From Rhodospirillaceae bacterium (lineage in GTDB: Bacteria; Pseudomonadota; Alphaproteobacteria; UBA8366): a stretch of 58,287 nt of DNA. Each line of letters opens with the position of its first letter. The first letter of the stretch is position 1. Below, in pieces: positions 9,101-17,543 of the stretch. The stretch covers positions 19,387 through 77,673 of the forward strand of contig PARQ01000001.1 in the NCBI GenBank assembly GCA_002711555.1, read 5' to 3'. Below the pieces are notes generated by a model that worked only from the letters and a program-made list of their open reading frames with translations, ran no database searches and had not been told where the DNA came from. The translations under genes and the position numbers were made by a program.

Positions 9101-9940
9101 AATGCCGAAGACAACCCGATTGCGGCTGCCGTGAAGAAAGAAAAAAGACAAATGACTCAAATGGGGATTGACCCTAAGACTGCTGACCTACAATCTGGTT
9201 ACCGGATCTTTGGCTCCAAGCCCGGCGCATATGGCGCTGGCCTGCAGGCATTGATCGATGAGTGTGGTTGGGAAAGCTCGGATGATCTTGCAAAAGCATA
9301 TATAGCATGGAGTAGTTATGCATACGGTGGTGGGACGAGCGGAGTTAAAGCCAAGAGCCAGCTTGAACGTCGTTTAAAAGCTATTGAGGCGGTGTTGCAT
9401 AACCAGGATAATCGCGAGCACGATTTGCTAGATTCAGACGATTACTATCAATTCGAAGGGGGCATGATTACAGCAGTTGAGCATACTTCTGGCAGTAAGC
9501 CTGTCGCTTACCATAATGATCATTCTCGTCCTGAAAATCCAAAAATACGCACCCTTGATGAGGAAGTCGCTCGAACTATCCGTGCCCGAGGGGCAAATCC
9601 GAAATGGATTTCTGGGGTAATGAGGCATGGATATAAAGGAGCTTTCGAGATAGCGGCAACAGTGGACTACCTTTTTGCTTTTGCTGCAACTACCGGCGCT
9701 GTAAAGGACAGACATTTTGATCTCCTTTTTGATGCGTATATAGAGGATGACGAGGTGCTAACCTTTCTAAAAGGTTCGAATGCTGATGCGCTGGGCGAAA
9801 TAGCGAAGCGCTTCTTGGAAGCCTTAGATAGGGGCCTGTGGCAGCCAAAATTGAATTCTGCGCCTGCGACACTTATGGCTCTAACCGATAGCAAAGCCGT
9901 TGGGCAGGGGAATAAATTTGATGCCAAAGCACCTGACTGA
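6188..9940 (+). CDS. cobN: Cobaltochelatase large subunit CobN
   Basis: A 1250-residue protein of normal CobN length. With CobS and CobT, neither seen in this window, it inserts Co2+ into hydrogenobyrinic acid a,c-diamide using ATP. The hallmark segment HFGKHGNLEWLPGK lies near residues 550-565, followed by the conserved NDPGEGAQAKRRAQA, and later by ARTIRARGANPKWI and MRHGYKGAFEIA. Placement between cobW and cobO, with a 1-base gap upstream and an overlap downstream, fits the aerobic pathway. Several long antisense open frames inside it are shadows. Confidence 0.96.
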   Translation: MHLLNAQPGVVADGSEAIDLGQSPGQILFLSAADTDLSAVSAARANLGANFPSLRLANVMQLSHHMSVDLYCEKMVKPAELIIVRLLGGVSYWQYGVEQISKICASNGSALAFLPGDDQPDEDLTSRSNLPSESCHRLWQYLVHGGSENAREFLNFASSILDGSEQWREPRPLLRAGLYWPGIEAVDLATIANNWIADAPVAAIVFYRAHLQSGNLKPILQLIKALEAEELSPLPLFISSLKDPLSDKILQQIFADAPPQVILNTTGFSASTPGTAHVSSALEGCNCPVFQVILSGGSKEAWHKNTQGLSPRDIAMNVALPEVDGRIITRAISFKDQAKHDPLTEHSTVNYEPKRDRVQFVAKLAANWCRLSKAPTKERRIAIVLANYPNRDGRIGNGVGLDTPASVSHVINILAGEGYDIADPNLDGSQLIAKLLAGPTNAGVLGRKIEAVLPLEAYVRAFERLPAVTQSKIQERWGNPVNDSFFLSQKKSFAVPIFHCGKIVIGLQPARGYNINPKSSYHDPDLPPPHGYLAFYFWLRDCFGAHAVVHFGKHGNLEWLPGKAIALSDECFPEAVFGPIPHLYPFIVNDPGEGAQAKRRAQAVIVDHLTPPLTRAEIYGPLAELEQLVDEYFDATGIDPGRCDILSESIIEKSIELGISEECGISLDEEPTSALSKLDAYLCELKELQIRDGLHVFGQVPTDRQLTDLLVALARVPGAKRQSLHRALANDLGLVGFDPLDCNMGEVWDGHKIDGIRIRTQGDLVEHIEDLASSLVSGNTQAPKEWKSSGEVLAEIDSSLRPAVMSSGSSEIYGLLSGLRGNFVLPGPSGAPSRGRPEVLPTGRNFYSVDTRAVPTPAAWTLGWKSATLIVERHAQDHGEWLKHVGLSVWGTSNMRTGGDDIAQALALLGVRPVWEPVSRRVTNFEIMPLDVLGRPRVDVTLRISGFFRDAFPAQIDLFDSAVRAVAKLEENAEDNPIAAAVKKEKRQMTQMGIDPKTADLQSGYRIFGSKPGAYGAGLQALIDECGWESSDDLAKAYIAWSSYAYGGGTSGVKAKSQLERRLKAIEAVLHNQDNREHDLLDSDDYYQFEGGMITAVEHTSGSKPVAYHNDHSRPENPKIRTLDEEVARTIRARGANPKWISGVMRHGYKGAFEIAATVDYLFAFAATTGAVKDRHFDLLFDAYIEDDEVLTFLKGSNADALGEIAKRFLEALDRGLWQPKLNSAPATLMALTDSKAVGQGNKFDAKAPD

Positions 9941-10559
9941 AGAAGAATTAAACAATCGTGCCAATGAAAAGTCTAAAAAGCGCAAGGCTGCCCGTGACAA
10001 AATGCTCGCCACAAAGACTGTCGAAAAAGGACTTCTCATTGTGCACACCGGGAAAGGGAAGGGAAAATCTACTGCGGCATTTGGATTAGTCACGCGAGCC
10101 GTCGGGAACCAAATGCGTGTGGGAGTAGTTCAATTTGTAAAAGGAAAATGGGAAACGGGAGAGAGGCATGTGTTGGAAAAATTTCCCGAGCAAGTTGATA
10201 TACGCACAATGGGCGAGGGTTTCACGTGGGATACGCAGGATCGGGCTCGCGACATTGCTGCTGCTAAGGCCGCATGGAAAGTCTCCAAGAAAATGATAGA
10301 TGACGCGCGCGGGTCTTCTCCCAAGTATGACATGATCTTATTAGATGAGCTCAATATCGTTCTGCGTTATAGCTATTTGCCCTTGGAAGAGGTGATTAAA
10401 GAGCTCAAAAGAAAACCAAAAGATCTGCATGTCATTGTTACTGGTCGCAATGCTAGGCCAGAATTGATAGAGATTGCTGACCTTGTAACGGAAATGATGC
10501 AAATAAAGCATCCCTTTCGAGAGCAAAATGTGATGGCTCAGAAAGGCATAGAATTTTGA
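9921..10559 (+). CDS. cobO: Cob(I)yrinic acid a,c-diamide adenosyltransferase (CobO/BtuR type)
   Basis: A 212-residue enzyme that transfers the 5'-deoxyadenosyl group from ATP to the cobalt of corrinoids. The P-loop HTGKGKGKST lies near residues 42-51, and the later DELNIVLRYSY and VIVTGRNARPELIEIAD segments are typical of CobO/BtuR. The ATG at 9921 is preceded by GGGGAA at about 9 bases and gives the usual N terminus; an in-frame TTG at 9900 would only add seven residues. It overlaps the end of cobN by 20 bases and the start of cobQ by 4, so the three are probably translated together. Confidence 0.94.
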   Translation: MPKHLTEEELNNRANEKSKKRKAARDKMLATKTVEKGLLIVHTGKGKGKSTAAFGLVTRAVGNQMRVGVVQFVKGKWETGERHVLEKFPEQVDIRTMGEGFTWDTQDRARDIAAAKAAWKVSKKMIDDARGSSPKYDMILLDELNIVLRYSYLPLEEVIKELKRKPKDLHVIVTGRNARPELIEIADLVTEMMQIKHPFREQNVMAQKGIEF

Positions 10560-12049
10560 GTGCACCTGCATTCATGGTACAGGGCACGGGCTCTGAGGTT
10601 GGTAAATCCGTTATTACGGCGGGGTTGTGCCGTGTTCTTATGCGGAGAGGATTCACTGTGCGCCCCTTCAAACCGCAAAATATGTCAAATAACGCGGCAG
10701 TAACTTTGGATGGCGGTGAAATTGGGCGGGCTCAGGCATTGCAAGCTCGCGCATGTGGGGTGCCACCATCGTTTCATATGAACCCGGTTTTGCTCAAGCC
10801 TCAAACTGAAATCGGCGCTCAGTTAGTGGTCCAAGGGCATGTAATTGGGAATTTTGAAGCACGTGATTATACGTCAATTAAGCCAACTCTTTTGGAGCCG
10901 GTTCTGGAAAGTTTCTCTTTATTATCAGATCAAGCAGACGTTGTAGTTGTGGAGGGGGCCGGTAGCCCCGCTGAGATAAATTTGCGAGATGGCGATATTG
11001 CAAATATGGGTTTTGCCGAGGCATCTAACACCCCTGTCATCTTAATTGCTGATATTGAGCGTGGAGGGGTTATCGCAAATTTGGTTGGTACGTACGAAGT
11101 TCTTAGCGATACCGAACGTAAACGTGTTGTAGGATTTATCATCAACAAATTCCGTGGGGATAAGAGCCTATTCGATAAGGGCGCGATTGAGATTGAAAAT
11201 CGCACAGGTTGGTCATGTCTTGGTGTTGTGCCTTATTTTAAGGAAGCCGGAAAGTTGCCCGCTGAGGATGCCGTTCGACTTCAAAAGCCTGCGCGGACAG
11301 CAGCGGGGCATGGTGTCAAAATTGTGGTGCCTGTATTTTCACGGATTGCTAATTTTGATGATTTGGACCCATTTGGCGTAGAACCAGGAGTTTCTGTGCA
11401 ATTTGTAAGCCCAGGTGATGCGCTGCCTGGCGACGCAGACCTAATCGTCCTGCCAGGTTCAAAATCAACCCGTTCCGATCTCGAACTCGTATACAAGGAG
11501 CGCTGGGATGTTGATATTGATGCCCACGTTCGTAGAGGAGGTTGGGTTATTGGACTTTGTGGCGGATATCAGATGCTAGGAAAAAAGATTGTTGACCCCG
11601 ATGGCGTAGAGGGCCCAGCTGGAACAAGCAAAGGACTTGGCTATCTCGATGTTGAAACGGTTATCGCAGGTGATAAGACACTTCTACCAGCAGAGGGAAC
11701 CACTGCAGACGGTAATCACATAATCTCTGGGTATGAGATGCATATGGGACAAACAAACGGACCAGGCACCTCTCATCCAATGCTGTTAGCTTTACCCGGT
11801 GAGCAGCTGGACGGAGGTTCCATATGCTCACTAGGGCGAGTTATGGGTTGCTACCTACATGGCTTATTCAATAATGATACCTACCGAAGCTATCTTTTAT
11901 CCCAAATTACTGGGCAGGATCGTGGGAATGTTAATTTTGAAAATGTGGTGGAGACAACGTTAGATGGATTGGCTGAGCACTTGGAAAAACACCTGGACAT
12001 CCCTGCCATCGCAGATTTAGCCAGCCTTGATATAAATGAAACTGTTTAA
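10556..12049 (+). CDS. cobQ: Cobyric acid synthase CobQ
   Basis: A 497-residue glutamine-dependent amidotransferase that amidates four side chains of adenosylcobyrinic acid a,c-diamide. The N-terminal synthetase domain has QGTGSEVGKS (residues 9-18) and KPQNMSNNA. The C-terminal class I glutaminase domain has its nucleophile at about Cys335 (GLCGGYQ) and a CYLHG histidine near 440. The frame begins at a TTG overlapping the cobO stop codon; the next in-frame ATG (10574) would cut close to the P-loop, so TTG is preferred. It ends the recognisable cob operon, with a nitroreductase following. Confidence 0.95.
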   Translation: MSAPAFMVQGTGSEVGKSVITAGLCRVLMRRGFTVRPFKPQNMSNNAAVTLDGGEIGRAQALQARACGVPPSFHMNPVLLKPQTEIGAQLVVQGHVIGNFEARDYTSIKPTLLEPVLESFSLLSDQADVVVVEGAGSPAEINLRDGDIANMGFAEASNTPVILIADIERGGVIANLVGTYEVLSDTERKRVVGFIINKFRGDKSLFDKGAIEIENRTGWSCLGVVPYFKEAGKLPAEDAVRLQKPARTAAGHGVKIVVPVFSRIANFDDLDPFGVEPGVSVQFVSPGDALPGDADLIVLPGSKSTRSDLELVYKERWDVDIDAHVRRGGWVIGLCGGYQMLGKKIVDPDGVEGPAGTSKGLGYLDVETVIAGDKTLLPAEGTTADGNHIISGYEMHMGQTNGPGTSHPMLLALPGEQLDGGSICSLGRVMGCYLHGLFNNDTYRSYLLSQITGQDRGNVNFENVVETTLDGLAEHLEKHLDIPAIADLASLDINETV

Positions 12050-12089
12050 TCCAACGAACACTCTACAGTTAAAAGGTAATCAACGAACG

Positions 12090-12926
12090 ATGAAGTCTAT
12101 AAACGAATTGCTAGCCGATAGATACGGGATTGAAGTCGACTTTGGCAGCGAAATAGAGTCCTCAGATATTCTGAGAAAAATTTTGGGGAGAGGATCTCAA
12201 CGACATTTTACCGATAAACCAGTAACTATCAGTATGCTAAAAACTTTAATGGCATGCGCGCAATCAGCGCCGACTAAATCAGACCTTCAGCAATATTCCG
12301 TCATTGTCGTTACAGAAAAAAATCGGCTTATAAAATTAGGAAAATTGAATAGCGGTCTTACTTGGCCGACAAATGCAACGGTCTTTATGGCGTGGTGTGC
12401 AGACATGAGGCGCAATCAGAAATTGGCTAAATTGCGCGGGCACAAACATCAGAATAATAATCTTGATACCTTTATGAATGGAGTTGTTGATGCGGCTTTA
12501 GCAATGCAGTGCTTTATATGTGCTGCTGAGGGTATAGGGCTCGGCTGTTGTCCAATTAGTCAGATAAGAAATGATTTGAGCTCGGTAACGAAAATTCTTT
12601 CAATTCCTTCAGGTGTTTTTCCAATCGCAGGGCTGGCGTTAGGTTGGCCAAAATATCCGAAGCCACGTATTTCGATGCGGCTACCTCAAGATGTAGTTGC
12701 GCATTGGGACAAATATTCTGATGAGGGTCTAGCTAGGCTGGTGAAAGCGTATGATAAGCGTCGTCATGAAAGAGAACCGATAGCAGCTGAAAAACAGCGA
12801 CATGTAGATATTTATGGAGTGAGTGATTTTTGCTCGTGGTCGGAGAATGTGACTCGTCAACTCTCGTTGCCCGAGCGACCTGGATTCTCCAATTTTTTGA
12901 GGAAACATGGTTATGAACTCGAATAG
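12090..12926 (+). CDS. Nitroreductase-family flavoprotein
   Basis: A 278-residue protein of the nitroreductase (FMN-dependent oxidoreductase) fold. Visible features are the N-terminal SQRHFTDKPV segment in place of the usual RRS-RxF-KPV, then CAQSAPTKSDLQ, AALAMQCFICAAEGIGLGCCPI and the ALGWPKYPKPR turn of the NfsA/FRP-like group. It probably reduces nitroaromatics, quinones or flavin with NAD(P)H. It follows cobQ on the same strand, and BluB of the cobalamin pathway shares this fold, but the size and the NfsA-like C-terminal segment argue against BluB. The start at 12090 is chosen over 12036 because it matches the family N terminus; the ribosome site (AAGG) is weakly placed. Confidence 0.7.
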   Translation: MKSINELLADRYGIEVDFGSEIESSDILRKILGRGSQRHFTDKPVTISMLKTLMACAQSAPTKSDLQQYSVIVVTEKNRLIKLGKLNSGLTWPTNATVFMAWCADMRRNQKLAKLRGHKHQNNNLDTFMNGVVDAALAMQCFICAAEGIGLGCCPISQIRNDLSSVTKILSIPSGVFPIAGLALGWPKYPKPRISMRLPQDVVAHWDKYSDEGLARLVKAYDKRRHEREPIAAEKQRHVDIYGVSDFCSWSENVTRQLSLPERPGFSNFLRKHGYELE

Positions 12927-12938
12927 GTAATACCAATA

Positions 12939-13696
12939 ATGAAGAATGAAGGAAAACTCCGGGAAAAAGTAGTGATGATAACGGGCGCGGCTAACAATAT
13001 CGCTCGGAAAGCAGCCGTAATGATGGTTAAGGAAGGTGCAGATTTCTCTATCTGCACGTTACAAAATAAGAATGGGCTAAACGAGACTGCCCGACTGGTC
13101 GGCATTTGTGGGTCTCGTTGTTTCCATCGTTTGATGGATTTTCGGGTCGAAAAGCAAGTTCGCAAATTTGTAGCAGATACTGTAAAAAACTTAGGGCGTC
13201 TCGATTGTCTTGTTAATAGTGCCGCAGTACGTCGGCATTTTGCGTTCCAGGAAATGACATTGGAAAGATGGGGAGATGCACATAACGTTATATTAGAGGG
13301 GGCTTTTCTTTGCACTCATGCAGCAGTCCCGCATATAAAAGCGGCTGGGGCGGAGCGATAATCAATATGGGTGGTGTTTCGGCACATCAAGGGCACGTTG
13401 AAAGCTGTCATGTAACAGCAGCAAAGGCAGGTGTGATTGGCTTTTCTAAAGGACTTGCGGTAGAACTTGCGCCCTTTGGCATTCGCGTCAACTGTGTGGT
13501 CCCGGGTAATATAAAAACGGAGCAGGGTACTTCTCGCGATACCCGCATTCCACATCCCTCAGGGAGTAAGCCCTTATGGGGGCGCGAGGGTAATCCAAAG
13601 GAACCAGCGAGTATGATACGTTATCTTTGCACATCGGAGGCATCGGACATAACAGGACAAACCATTCATGTAAACTGCGGGCTTTATCTACCGTAA
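12939..13696 (+). pseudogene. Short-chain dehydrogenase/reductase, frameshifted
   Basis: Two overlapping frames together make one SDR of normal size, about 250 residues. The first (12939-13361) carries the N-terminal Rossmann part and NSAA; the second (13310-13696) resumes at GGAIINMGG and ends with the usual GQTIHVNCG tail. The break is at a run of four Gs (13347-13350), where a fifth G would restore the frame. Key motifs are also degraded: the glycine motif reads TGAANNIA, and the catalytic YxxxK reads HVTAAK. It could be a decaying gene or a single-base assembly error in a divergent SDR. The ATG at 12939 and the close spacing to its neighbours show it was part of the run. Confidence 0.75.
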
Positions 13697-13783
13697 AAAT
13701 CCGCAAGGTATACGATGGCGGTTTTTAATCCATATGCGTTATTTGTAGGCAATCAAAAAAAGCGCGGAATTGGGGAGTATAAA

Positions 13784-15334
13784 ATGGGCGTTTCAGAAAA
13801 AAGCTTAGATGAGCTGACCAAGGATTTGGTGAGCCGCAGAAAAAAAGCACTGGGTATGGGGGGGCCTGAAAAGCTTGCTAAACGTAAAGAACAAGGTGTC
13901 ATGCACGCGCGTGAGCGGATGGAATATTTGCTGGACGACGGAACCTTTATTGAAACTGGGCTGTTGGGCGAAGCAAGCGTTAACCCCGCTGATAAAGGGA
14001 AAACCCCGGCAGATGGAAAAGTAACGGGGTTTGGAAAAGTCGATGGCCGTGAGGTCGCAGTTAGTGTAAATGATTTTACGGTTAAGGGCTCATCTACGAG
14101 CGCCACAAATTCAAAAAAAGTAGGTCATGTTCGCAAATATGCTACCGAATGTGGTATGCCGGTCATTTTTGTTGGCGAATCGACTGGCGCGCGGTTACCT
14201 GATGCTATGGGTTCAAAGGGCATGGGAGCCCTACTCGGTAACGACATCACACAATTTCAGCGCATGAGAGATACGCCGTGGTGTGCTGCAGCACTAGGTT
14301 ATTCGTTTGGTTCTTCCGCATGGCTTTCATGTTGTTCTGATTTTGCTGTTATGCGTAAGGGCTCGACTATGGCTGTTTCAAGTCCGCGGTTAATATCGAT
14401 GGCTATACACGCCGAGGTTGATCTCGAAGAGCTTGGTGGTTGGAGACTTCACGCTGATACAACTGGACTTATTGATCTAGTGGTCGACACAGATGAGGAA
14501 GCATTAGAAGCTATAAAAAAATTCTTGAGCTACATGCCCGCACACAACATGGAGGCACCACCAACAGAAGCTGTTACCAAAGGTTCAGGGTCAGAAATGG
14601 AAAATATCGCGGATATTATACCGGACAAACGGAGCCAAGTGTATGATGTCCATAAGATTATTGATGCCATCGTAGACAAAGATAGTGTTTTCGAGATGAA
14701 ACGCCGCTTTGGTAAGGCTGTCGTTACATGCTTAGCCCGTTTGGGAGGCCGAACGGTTGGTGTGATTGCGAACAACCCTCTGCATCGCGGCGGTGCAATG
14801 GATACAGATGCATGCGAAAAGTGTACCGATTTTCAAGTTATGTGTGACAGCTTTAACATCCCTATCGTTAAATTAGTAGATACGCCAGGTTTCATTATCG
14901 GTGTCGAGGCGGAAAAGAAGCGCGCTCCTGGAAGAATAATGAACTTTATGAACTCTACCTGTCTTCTTACTGTGCCAACTCTGACTGTTATCATGCGCAA
15001 GAGTTATGGTCGTGCCTATGTGGCTATGGGCGGCGGTCGGCATTCTGATGACCTCGTCGCGTGGCCAAGTGCTGAGGTAAGTTTCATGGACCCTCGTTTC
15101 GCAACGCGAATAGTGCATGGGGTTGAGGATGGTGATGATGGTTACAACGAGGCACTGTCGGAAATTCAACAGGATATAGAACCATGGGATATGGCATCAA
15201 TTTTTGCTGTTCAGGATATTATCAAACCTGAAGAGACTAGGGACTACTTGATAAGAATGCTTGATGTATACCAATTGCGAAAGACTAATGGTGTCGGACA
15301 GCATCTGATGCGCACCTGGCCAACTAGTTACTGA
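13784..15334 (+). CDS. Acyl-CoA carboxylase carboxyltransferase subunit (propionyl/methylmalonyl-CoA type)
   Basis: A 516-residue carboxyltransferase with two crotonase-like halves. The family moves a carboxyl group between carboxybiotin and acyl-CoA. HARERMEYLLDDGTFIETG at the N terminus, a GARLPDAMGSKG region in the first half, and NNPLHRGGAMDTDACEK with VDTPGF in the second half are characteristic. No biotin carboxylase or biotin carrier is visible nearby, so its partners must lie elsewhere. The ATG at 13784 has GGGAG upstream at a good distance; an in-frame ATG at 13715 would add 23 residues not usual for the family. An ADP-forming acyl-CoA synthetase follows 7 bases downstream. The exact substrate is not established. 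Confidence 0.88.
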   Translation: MGVSEKSLDELTKDLVSRRKKALGMGGPEKLAKRKEQGVMHARERMEYLLDDGTFIETGLLGEASVNPADKGKTPADGKVTGFGKVDGREVAVSVNDFTVKGSSTSATNSKKVGHVRKYATECGMPVIFVGESTGARLPDAMGSKGMGALLGNDITQFQRMRDTPWCAAALGYSFGSSAWLSCCSDFAVMRKGSTMAVSSPRLISMAIHAEVDLEELGGWRLHADTTGLIDLVVDTDEEALEAIKKFLSYMPAHNMEAPPTEAVTKGSGSEMENIADIIPDKRSQVYDVHKIIDAIVDKDSVFEMKRRFGKAVVTCLARLGGRTVGVIANNPLHRGGAMDTDACEKCTDFQVMCDSFNIPIVKLVDTPGFIIGVEAEKKRAPGRIMNFMNSTCLLTVPTLTVIMRKSYGRAYVAMGGGRHSDDLVAWPSAEVSFMDPRFATRIVHGVEDGDDGYNEALSEIQQDIEPWDMASIFAVQDIIKPEETRDYLIRMLDVYQLRKTNGVGQHLMRTWPTSY

Positions 15335-15341
15335 GGAAAAA

Positions 15342-17543
15342 ATGAAAGATACAGCGATAATTAAGAAAGCAAGAGATGCCGGCCGATCGGCGCTTGACGA
15401 AGAGAATGGCAAGAAGTTGCTTTCAGAATATGGTATTTCAGTACCGAAGAGCACTGTGGTGAGTGATGGTGGGACAGTCACAGATGCATTAAAGGGTTTC
15501 AAATTTCCGCTGGTGGTAAAAGTGGTCTCTCCTGACATTCTACATAAGAGCGACGCTGGGGGCGTTGCGGTGGGGCTACAGGCCCCGGAAGAAGTAAAAG
15601 CTGCAATTACTGAAATGGCTCAGAGGCCTGCGATAGCAAAAGCTAATGTGGAAGGCTATCTTGTTGAAGAGATGGCGCCTACTGGACAAGAGGTGGTTGT
15701 AGGCGGAGTGCGTGACCCCCAGTTTGGCCCGCTGATTATGGTTGGTCTCGGCGGCATTTTCGTTGAGGTGTTGTCCGATGTAACGTTTCGGGTGTGTCCG
15801 ATCAATCGATCCGATGCGACAGAAATGCTTAACGAATTGAAAGGCAGAGCCCTTTTAGATGGCGCGCGGGGGCGACCGCCAGCAGACCGAGATGCTATTA
15901 TTGATGTGATGATGAAAATGGGTGGAGATGGCGGTTTATTGGTTGAATTGGCGGATGATATAGATGAGGCGGATATCAATCCGTTAATAGTTTCTGACAA
16001 TGGCGCCGTTGCCGTAGATGCCAGATTTATTCTTGCTGACACACCTGCAGCTAGACCCTCACAGGAGCCACTCCGCGATGAGAGCGTTTTAAAAGAATTT
16101 GAGCCGCTTTTCAATCCGAAGACCATCGCGGTCATTGGCGCATCGGCCACCGGACACACAATAGCCAACACTTTCATCCGACGGGTCACGGAATTTGGTT
16201 ACATGGGAAGTATCTATCCTATTCATCCAAAAGCTTCGGAGGTTGACGGTCTGAAAGCATATCCATCACTTGGGGAGACACCGGATCCCGTTGATTATGC
16301 ATATATCGCAATTAGTTCTGGCGCTGTGCCACCATTGATAGAGGCTGCGAATGGTCGAGTTGCCTATGCACAGGTAATATCAAGCGGTTTTGGTGAAGTA
16401 GAGGAGGGTATAGCCTTACAAACGGAACTAGTTGAGTCAGCGCGTTCGGGTGGATGTCGGGCAATTGGGCCAAATTGTCTAGGTACCTATTCACCGCGCG
16501 GCGGTCTTACTTTTCCTGAAAACGCGCCGCGTACTCTCGGGAATGTCGGGGTAATAAGTCAGTCGGGAGGTCTCGGGACTGATATCGTTAAACGCGGTCA
16601 AATGCGTGGGATTGCTTACAGTGGGCTTGTAACTGTGGGGAATTGTGCTGACATTAATCCAAACGATATATTAGAATATTTCCTTGCTGATGAACAAACG
16701 AGGGTGATTGGCCTCTATCTCGAGGGTGTGCAGGATGGACGTCGTTTTTTTGAACTACTTAATCGGGCAAAAGGTAAAAAGCCGATTGTGGTTCTTAAGG
16801 GTGGACGAACCGAGGAGGGCCGTAAAGCTGCGGCTTCACATACTGGTTCACTCGCTGGCAATGAAAAGGTATGGGAGGCTTTGGAACGACAAACCGGGTG
16901 TGTACTTGCTGAAACATTAGATGACTTCCTTGATTGTTTAATGGCATTACAGATTCTTTCTCCACGAAGTGAACGTCCAACTAATCGTATCGCGATGTTT
17001 GGCAATGGCGGAGGCACTAGTGTGCTGGCTACTGACTTTTTTGCTCGGCATGGTTTATCGGTGGAGCCATTCGAGGCGGATACAATTACAGCACTGGAAG
17101 ATTTACAAATGCCGCCAGGCACCTCAATTGCAAACCCTGTGGATGCACCGGTTGGTACGTTGCAACAGGAAAATGGTCTTATTGCAGAAAAAGTTCTGGA
17201 CGCCGTTTACACCCATTTTAAGCCGGATGCAGTCGCGATGCATCTAAATCTAGCTGCTTTCGTAGGGCGTGGGCCAATCGACCCCCTTGAAAATCTTATC
17301 GGCGCCGCACTTCGAATCCAAAAAAAATACCCCGGGCAAGCCCATTTTCTTCTGGCCCTTCGTTCTGACGGAAACCCTGATGTGGAAGCAAGCAAGACAA
17401 AGTATACGGAGATGGCCTTGGGTGTAGGCATTCCAGTCTTTGCTGAGCTAAGCAACATCGCAATAGCTCTTGAAGCACTTAAACACGTGGAGCAATTTCA
17501 AGTTACGCATCTTGCTGGAGTGCAAGTTACCAAACAGAGTTAG
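15342..17543 (+). CDS. ADP-forming acyl-CoA (acetate-CoA ligase-type) synthetase, fused subunits
   Basis: A 733-residue NDP-forming acyl-CoA synthetase with the beta-type ATP-grasp domain first (about residues 1-230). The CoA-binding domain follows (IAVIGASATG near 265), then the succinyl-CoA ligase-like domains. The glycine loop ISQSGGLG and the segment SHTGSLAG, whose histidine fits the phosphorylated residue of the family, are present. The enzyme interconverts acyl-CoA, ADP and phosphate with free acid, CoA and ATP. It lies 7 bases after the carboxyltransferase, so both may act on the same acyl-CoA. Its stop codon overlaps the convergent gene's by 4 bases. The acyl substrate is unknown. 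Confidence 0.9.
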   Translation: MKDTAIIKKARDAGRSALDEENGKKLLSEYGISVPKSTVVSDGGTVTDALKGFKFPLVVKVVSPDILHKSDAGGVAVGLQAPEEVKAAITEMAQRPAIAKANVEGYLVEEMAPTGQEVVVGGVRDPQFGPLIMVGLGGIFVEVLSDVTFRVCPINRSDATEMLNELKGRALLDGARGRPPADRDAIIDVMMKMGGDGGLLVELADDIDEADINPLIVSDNGAVAVDARFILADTPAARPSQEPLRDESVLKEFEPLFNPKTIAVIGASATGHTIANTFIRRVTEFGYMGSIYPIHPKASEVDGLKAYPSLGETPDPVDYAYIAISSGAVPPLIEAANGRVAYAQVISSGFGEVEEGIALQTELVESARSGGCRAIGPNCLGTYSPRGGLTFPENAPRTLGNVGVISQSGGLGTDIVKRGQMRGIAYSGLVTVGNCADINPNDILEYFLADEQTRVIGLYLEGVQDGRRFFELLNRAKGKKPIVVLKGGRTEEGRKAAASHTGSLAGNEKVWEALERQTGCVLAETLDDFLDCLMALQILSPRSERPTNRIAMFGNGGGTSVLATDFFARHGLSVEPFEADTITALEDLQMPPGTSIANPVDAPVGTLQQENGLIAEKVLDAVYTHFKPDAVAMHLNLAAFVGRGPIDPLENLIGAALRIQKKYPGQAHFLLALRSDGNPDVEASKTKYTEMALGVGIPVFAELSNIAIALEALKHVEQFQVTHLAGVQVTKQS

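Noticed and set aside
6920..9114. Several minus-strand open frames of 60-100 codons inside cobN
   Set aside because: They lie entirely within a well-conserved gene, show no recognisable product, and are expected by chance in long coding regions.
12090..12926. BluB (lower-ligand synthase) identity for the nitroreductase
   Set aside because: It is too long and carries an NfsA/FRP-like segment; the resemblance is only the shared fold and location.
12939..13696. Programmed -1 frameshift in the SDR
   Set aside because: No slippery heptamer or downstream structure is evident at the G-run; degradation of motifs points to decay or an assembly error.
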